Below are positions 7,266 to 10,807 of a stretch of 10,807 nt of DNA, piece after piece. Made by a program: the position numbers and the translations under genes. Each line of letters begins with the position of its first letter. Position 1 is the first letter of the stretch. This DNA is from Lentisphaerota bacterium (GTDB lineage: Bacteria > Verrucomicrobiota > Kiritimatiellia > JAAZAB01), in contig JAIVGW010000266.1 of NCBI GenBank assembly GCA_020201415.1, positions 7,236 to 18,042 of the forward strand, in the 5' to 3' direction. Under the pieces are notes generated by a model. The model did not search any database and had not been told where the DNA came from. It saw only the letters and a program-made list of their open reading frames with translations.

Positions 7266-8903
7266 TTATTCCCGCACTTCCAGGATGCTGCCGTTGAAAA
7301 CATCCAACACCTTCTGCACACTCTTGTCTTCCATCCATTTGCGAATGTCACCGCGGCCGGATGATCGACCGCCGGACGCCGGTGGCGCCGCCGACCGGGC
7401 GCTGGTCTCGAAGTCCACCGCAACTTCACGGCGCAACACCGCCGCCAACGCCTTCTGCAGGGCGAGTTTGGAGCGGGGCTGCTCCAACAGTTCGATCCGG
7501 TCGGCAAACTCCCGGTCAATACCAATTACAACCTTGTCCGGCAGCACCGTCAGCGGCGCGGCATCCAGCAAAGCGCCACGGGCACGGATGGCCGCGCGGC
7601 CGACCTGATCGAGCAGGGCCGGCCATTTTTCCTTGAGCAGCTCCAATTCATCCGCCGCCGTGGGCGCGGGAGGCGGAACCTCATCCCGCGCCGGTTTAAG
7701 CGGCAACTCGGACGATTTGGCGTGCGCCGGCGCTGAGGGCGCCGGCGCAGCGGGCGCCGAACCCAGACGGGCCTGCAGTTCGCGCACCTGTTCCAGAATC
7801 GACTGCAGGCTGACAGTGCGCGCCAGGCGCGCGCAGCGAATCAGCGCCGTCTCCAACAGGGTGCGGCGCGACAGGGCAAAACGCAAACGATCGGCCGTAT
7901 CCATCAACACGTCGATCATCCGCAGCAGACGTTCGGCATCGGCCCGGGCCGCCTGGTCGGCCAGCGTGGACGCCTGGGCCTCGGCTATATCCAGTTCCGC
8001 CGCTTCAGCGCCGACTTCCACGAACAGCAGCAGGTTGCGGAAATATTCCAGCAATTCCACCAGCAGCCGCTGCATGTCCTTACCCTGGTTATCCAGCTCG
8101 CCCACCAGCTTGACAATCCGCAGGATTTCGCCATCCAGCAAAGATCCCGCCAGCGTTTCCAAGGCCTGGCGCGAGACCAGGCCGAAAACCGCCAAAACAT
8201 CATCCTCGCTGATTTTCCTGCCCTGGAATGAAATCAACTGGTCCAGCGCGGACTCGGCGTCGCGCAATCCGCCATCCGCGGCCCGCGCCACCGCCAGCAG
8301 CGCATCATGGTCGGCCTCCACCTTCTCATCCCTGACAATCAATTCCAGACGCTCCACGATCAGACGCACCGGAATCCGGCGCAGATCGAAACGCTGGCAG
8401 CGCGACAGGATGGTGCCCGGAATTTTCTGGGGGTCCGTGGTAGCCAGGAAAAACTTGATGTGCGGCGGCGGCTCCTCCAGGATTTTCAACAGGGCATTGA
8501 AGGCCTCGGTGGTCAGCATGTGCACTTCGTCGATAATGTAAATCTTGAAGCGCCCGGTAGGGGCAAAGCGCGCATTCTCCCGCAGATCGCGCACATCTTC
8601 GATCCGCCGGTTGGAAGCGCCATCGATTTCCTGCACGTCCATGTTGCTGCCGGTTGAAATCTCCCGGCAGGAATCGCAGACACCGCAGGCCGTTTCCGTG
8701 GGCCCCTTGACGCAATTCAGGTCGCGGGCGAAAATGCGGGCAATAGTGGTTTTTCCGACGCCGCGGGGCCCGACGAACAGGTAGGCATGCGCTACCCGAT
8801 CGGAACGGATGGCATTTTTCAGGGTGTCGGTAACATGCGTCTGCCCCACTACATCGTCAAACTGCTGCGGCCGCCACTTGCGCGCCAGTACTTCATAAGC
8901 CAT
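7266..8903 (-). CDS. dnaX: DNA polymerase III subunit gamma/tau
   Basis: 545 residues. DnaX is the AAA+ ATPase motor of the clamp loader that places the β sliding clamp on primed DNA and, in the long form, tethers polymerase and helicase. Seen in order: family opening YEVLARKWRPQQFDDVVGQ (3-21), Walker A GPRGVGKT (45-52), zinc site C64-x8-C73-x2-C76-x2-C79, Walker B IIDEVHML (123-130), NALLKILEEPP (136-146), sensor 1 FLATTDPQKIP (152-162), SRC arginine-finger motif (167-169), GGLRDAES (211-218), the collar domain to about 370, an Ala/Pro-rich linker (381-417), and a C-terminal tau-like domain to the end, with a second Ser/Gly-rich linker (about 500-518). It is shorter than E. coli tau (643). 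I see no convincing slippery heptamer for a programmed gamma frameshift. The ATG has GGGGAG nine bases upstream (8918-8913). Confidence 0.97.
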   Translation of the reverse strand: MAYEVLARKWRPQQFDDVVGQTHVTDTLKNAIRSDRVAHAYLFVGPRGVGKTTIARIFARDLNCVKGPTETACGVCDSCREISTGSNMDVQEIDGASNRRIEDVRDLRENARFAPTGRFKIYIIDEVHMLTTEAFNALLKILEEPPPHIKFFLATTDPQKIPGTILSRCQRFDLRRIPVRLIVERLELIVRDEKVEADHDALLAVARAADGGLRDAESALDQLISFQGRKISEDDVLAVFGLVSRQALETLAGSLLDGEILRIVKLVGELDNQGKDMQRLLVELLEYFRNLLLFVEVGAEAAELDIAEAQASTLADQAARADAERLLRMIDVLMDTADRLRFALSRRTLLETALIRCARLARTVSLQSILEQVRELQARLGSAPAAPAPSAPAHAKSSELPLKPARDEVPPPAPTAADELELLKEKWPALLDQVGRAAIRARGALLDAAPLTVLPDKVVIGIDREFADRIELLEQPRSKLALQKALAAVLRREVAVDFETSARSAAPPASGGRSSGRGDIRKWMEDKSVQKVLDVFNGSILEVRE

Positions 8904-8930
8904 GATCAGCTACTCCCCATGCGGCAACCG

Positions 8931-8948
8931 GGCGCCCGCCGCGGCGCC
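8931..8948 (-). repeat. GC hairpin between aminotransferase and dnaX
   Basis: Two copies of the self-complementary GGCGCC (8931-8936 and 8943-8948) flank a 6-nt GC loop, giving a six-pair all-GC stem 12 bases before the dnaX ribosome binding site. There is no U run, so it is not an intrinsic terminator. It could stabilise or modulate the dnaX start. A chance occurrence in GC-rich DNA is possible. Confidence 0.35.
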
Positions 8949-8955
8949 GACAACA

Positions 8956-10257
8956 TCATCCGTCCAATTCCGACGCCGCCTTATAGATATTGGCGAACAG
9001 GTCCGCCAGCTTTTCGGTCGGCGTGGCTGAAAACGCCAGCCGCACCACGCCGCCCATGGCGATCACTCCGGTGGAATAATCGGCGATAAGTTTGCGTCGT
9101 AATTTTTCCGGGTCCGCCCGGGTGGTCTTGATGCACATGAAATAACCTGAATTGAACGGCAACGGGACAAACTGTCCGGCATATTCCGGATGTTCGGCCA
9201 GAATGCGCCGCACTTCGCGATAACGCCCGCGCAAAATATCATAAGCCGCCTGCTTCTCCGCGGCATACTCAGGAGAGGCATAGGCGCGTACCAGCAGATT
9301 CTGCGAGAGACAGGAAGCATTGGATATTGAGCCGCGGATCGCCCCGGCGGTCTTGGCTTCCAGGGCGCTGTACAACTCGGGTGTGCCGCCGGCGGTGCCG
9401 AAGGTCAGGAAACCTACCCGGAAGCCCCAGACATAGTCCTCCTTGGTCGGACCGTCCAATTTCACCGCCAGCAGATTGGGGTGCAGATCGCACAACGCCG
9501 CGAACAGGGACTCGCGCAGAATGCCGTCCTCAAACACCAGGCCGAAATAGGCGTCGTCGATCAGGACCACCACCCGCACACCACGCCGGGCGGTTTCCAG
9601 CAGCAAGTCGCACAAGGCCCGCGCCTCTTTTTCGGTCACGGTGTAGCCGGTGGGATTATTGGGGAAATTCAAGAGGACCAGCGCCTTTTCACCGGACTGC
9701 CGGGCCCGCAATTTTTCCGCCAGGCCGGCGACATTGAACCCCGAGCCGTCAAACGTCCTGAAAGTTTCCAGGCGGGCCTGCCAGGCCTGTCCGAAAACCA
9801 GATCGTAATTTTCCCAGTACAAGTCCGGCAACAGCAGAGTGTCACCCGGATCGCAGAAAAGATACCCGCACATGCTTAAACCGTGCGTCAAGGCGCTGGT
9901 GACCACCGGCAGGCTGATCTTTTTACCCCGCAGCGAGGGATTCTTGAGCAGCAGCATATCGGCCCAGGCCTTACGCAAATCCGGCAGGCCCGGCGAAGGC
10001 GCGTAAGGCACCGCCTCGCCGGCTCCCAGACCCAGCCCGCCGACCACGCTGGCAAGGTGCAGCGGTCCGCCGGCTTCCGCCAGGGCGATACCGATCGTGG
10101 CATTGATCTCACGGCCCTTGGCTTCGGCTGATTGCGCTAAAATCCCCTGTTTTGGGAAAAATATTCCCAGCCCACGCTGTGAAAGCATGCCCGACACCCC
10201 GGTGCCTGATTCATTGATTACCTGATTCAACTGTTCGGCCTGCGGATCAAATTTCAT
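8956..10257 (-). CDS. PLP-dependent class I/II aminotransferase, substrate unknown
   Basis: 433 residues with fold-type I hallmarks: NATIGIA (52-58) near the N-terminus, PYAPSPGLPDLRKAWA (84-99), the cofactor Asn in NFPNNPTG (197-204), the Asp/Tyr pair in IDDAYFG (233-239), the Schiff-base Lys 272 in DGPTKEDYVWGFRVGF (268-283, the S/T-K-x5-G-x-R-x-G pattern), and the likely carboxylate-binding Arg in VVRLAFS (404-410). It transfers amino groups between an amino acid and a 2-oxo acid. Aspartate-, alanine- or aromatic-type specificity cannot be told from sequence alone. The ATG at 10257 is chosen over a GTG 20 codons upstream because TGAGGG lies 7 bases before it and homology begins there. It is the first gene of the unit, with a promoter about 95 bases upstream. 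dnaX begins 52 bases after its stop, so the two are probably co-transcribed although functionally unrelated. Confidence 0.88.
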   Translation of the reverse strand: MKFDPQAEQLNQVINESGTGVSGMLSQRGLGIFFPKQGILAQSAEAKGREINATIGIALAEAGGPLHLASVVGGLGLGAGEAVPYAPSPGLPDLRKAWADMLLLKNPSLRGKKISLPVVTSALTHGLSMCGYLFCDPGDTLLLPDLYWENYDLVFGQAWQARLETFRTFDGSGFNVAGLAEKLRARQSGEKALVLLNFPNNPTGYTVTEKEARALCDLLLETARRGVRVVVLIDDAYFGLVFEDGILRESLFAALCDLHPNLLAVKLDGPTKEDYVWGFRVGFLTFGTAGGTPELYSALEAKTAGAIRGSISNASCLSQNLLVRAYASPEYAAEKQAAYDILRGRYREVRRILAEHPEYAGQFVPLPFNSGYFMCIKTTRADPEKLRRKLIADYSTGVIAMGGVVRLAFSATPTEKLADLFANIYKAASELDG

Positions 10258-10264
10258 TAAATAT

Positions 10265-10270
10265 CCCTCA
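10265..10270 (-). promoter_or_regulatory. Ribosome binding site of the aminotransferase (decides the start)
   Basis: TGAGGG on the minus strand stands 7 bases before the ATG at 10257. The longer reading from GTG 10317 has no comparable site, and its extra 20 residues look like translated leader. Confidence 0.65.
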
Positions 10271-10288
10271 TCATTATGCTGCACCTCA

Positions 10289-10327
10289 ACACACCGGCTT
10301 GTCGGCAAAAAAAACACCGTGGTGTGT
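10289..10327 (-). promoter_or_regulatory. Overlapping inverted repeats and a U8 run in the aminotransferase leader
   Basis: The leader holds ACACC-N2-GGTGT (10314-10325), followed in minus reading by eight T. The same ACACACC (minus 10327-10321) can pair instead with a downstream GGTGTGT (minus 10295-10289) in a perfect 7-bp stem. The short element could be an operator just after the start site. Alternatively, the two exclusive pairings plus the U run could be a small attenuator. The short hairpin is weak (4 bp with a 4-nt loop), so the regulatory role is speculation. Confidence 0.3.
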
Positions 10328-10335
10328 AATAATCA

Positions 10336-10364
10336 TTGCATGCGTTCGACATATAGTATTTAAT
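10336..10364 (+). promoter_or_regulatory. Possible divergent promoter for the plus-strand gene
   Basis: TTGCAT (10336-10341), 17 bases, then TTTAAT (10359-10364). The -10 matches five of six, the -35 only three. It would overlap the opposite promoter and give a leader of about 50 nt. A weak call, made because the AT-rich gap must serve both directions. Confidence 0.28.
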
Positions 10365-10381
10365 TCTTTTTTCCAACTCAA
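10353..10381 (-). promoter_or_regulatory. Promoter for the aminotransferase-dnaX-...-recJ unit
   Basis: On the minus strand TTGAGT (10381-10376) is followed by 17 bases, mostly A/T, and TACTAT (10358-10353). Each hexamer matches the sigma-70 consensus at four of six positions with ideal spacing. The predicted start near 10346 gives a leader of about 90 nt. It is the only good candidate in the divergent gap. Confidence 0.5.
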
Positions 10382-10419
10382 CCATATTTAAAACAAATTA
10401 TCATTTACCTGCTGAAACC

Positions 10420-10807
10420 ATGACCAATGCACCCACGGATATAGAGCAAATCGAGGAATGGATCCTCAGTCAGGCCGGCGACCAGGCGGCGGACGCCGCT
10501 GAAATGCGGCGGACTTTGCAAAGACTGGCGGATGAATTGGAACCGGCCCGGGCGGATGCCTGCGCCGAACTTTGGCAAGAGGAACTGCTCAATCGGGAAC
10601 AGGCGGACGAATTGATCGATCTGCTTAAACTCCGCGCCGGCTGGCACCGCCGGCCTGAATTCAAAGCCACCTGCCTGAATGTTCTGACAACATTTTTCAA
10701 TACCGATGTTTTCCATCGGACCCTGCTGCAACACGCCGGATTCGACCAGCGCGAGCTGGCTCCCGACGAACCCCTGCAACGCCTGCAACGCCTACGGGCC
10801 ATGCGCC
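10420..10807 (+). CDS. Unidentified helical protein, N-terminal part (cut by window edge)
   Basis: An open frame of 129 codons runs from ATG 10420 to the right edge without a stop, opening MTNAPTDIEQIEEWILSQAG. It is rich in Leu, Glu, Arg, Gln and Ala, predicted largely helical, with no signal peptide, membrane span or recognised catalytic motif in the visible part. Upstream in-frame codons offer no other ATG/GTG/TTG start and I see no Shine-Dalgarno site, so initiation would be weak or leaderless-like. The gene is divergent from the aminotransferase across a 162-nt AT-rich gap. The closing stretch (PLQRLQRLRAMR) faintly recalls the helical extension seen before the GreA/GreB-like part of some long elongation-factor relatives in PVC bacteria. 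That is a guess from memory and may be wrong. Confidence 0.6.
   Translation, partial: MTNAPTDIEQIEEWILSQAGDQAADAAEMRRTLQRLADELEPARADACAELWQEELLNREQADELIDLLKLRAGWHRRPEFKATCLNVLTTFFNTDVFHRTLLQHAGFDQRELAPDEPLQRLQRLRAMR

Noticed and set aside
7620..7636. A run of five A in dnaX (minus strand) as a possible programmed frameshift site for a gamma form
   Set aside because: The context does not form an X-XXY-YYZ heptamer in the reading frame, the run is too short for transcriptional slippage, and no strong stimulatory hairpin is obvious.

Overview
The window is a GC-rich bacterial chromosomal segment of housekeeping genes. Nine consecutive genes lie on the minus strand between a plausible promoter (about 10353-10381) and an intrinsic terminator (235-271). 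In transcription order they are a PLP-dependent aminotransferase, dnaX, ybaB, recR, a small cysteine-rich DUF6485-type gene, tgt, yajC, a fused secDF and recJ. At the left edge the first 24 codons of infA (IF-1) lie on the same strand with their own promoter. At the right edge a divergent plus-strand gene runs off the window.

The organism cannot be named from the sequence alone. A fused SecDF of over 800 residues, the style of IF-1 (MAVEKEDVIRVEGVV) and a DUF6485-type protein would suit a member of the PVC group (Verrucomicrobiota, Kiritimatiellota or Lentisphaerota). This is inference and not a firm placement.

Layout, left to right: infA partial (1-74), infA promoter and an AT-rich upstream tract (148-205), terminator (235-271), recJ (279-1985), secDF (1982-4480), yajC (4487-4840), broken tgt (4905-5962), DUF6485-type gene (5959-6159), recR (6227-6844), ybaB (6860-7177), dnaX (7266-8903), aminotransferase (8956-10257), a divergent intergenic region (10258-10419), and an unidentified plus-strand gene (10420 to the edge). 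Gaps are short (6-88 nt) and two junctions overlap by 4 nt (ATGA and TTGA), so co-transcription and partial translational coupling are likely. No gene-free stretch exceeds 300 bases.

Functionally the unit joins two clusters known separately in other bacteria: dnaX-ybaB-recR (clamp loader and recombination mediator) and tgt-yajC-secD-secF (tRNA queuosine modification and protein export). The DUF6485-type gene sits at the seam and recJ is at the end. The most notable anomaly is tgt: its two halves are in different frames and about 30 codons of the conserved core, including the expected GGL(A/S)VGE segment, are missing. It is either a real pseudogene or an assembly error. I see no CRISPR array, mobile element, tRNA or defence-type system, and nothing here is convincingly a new multi-gene system.
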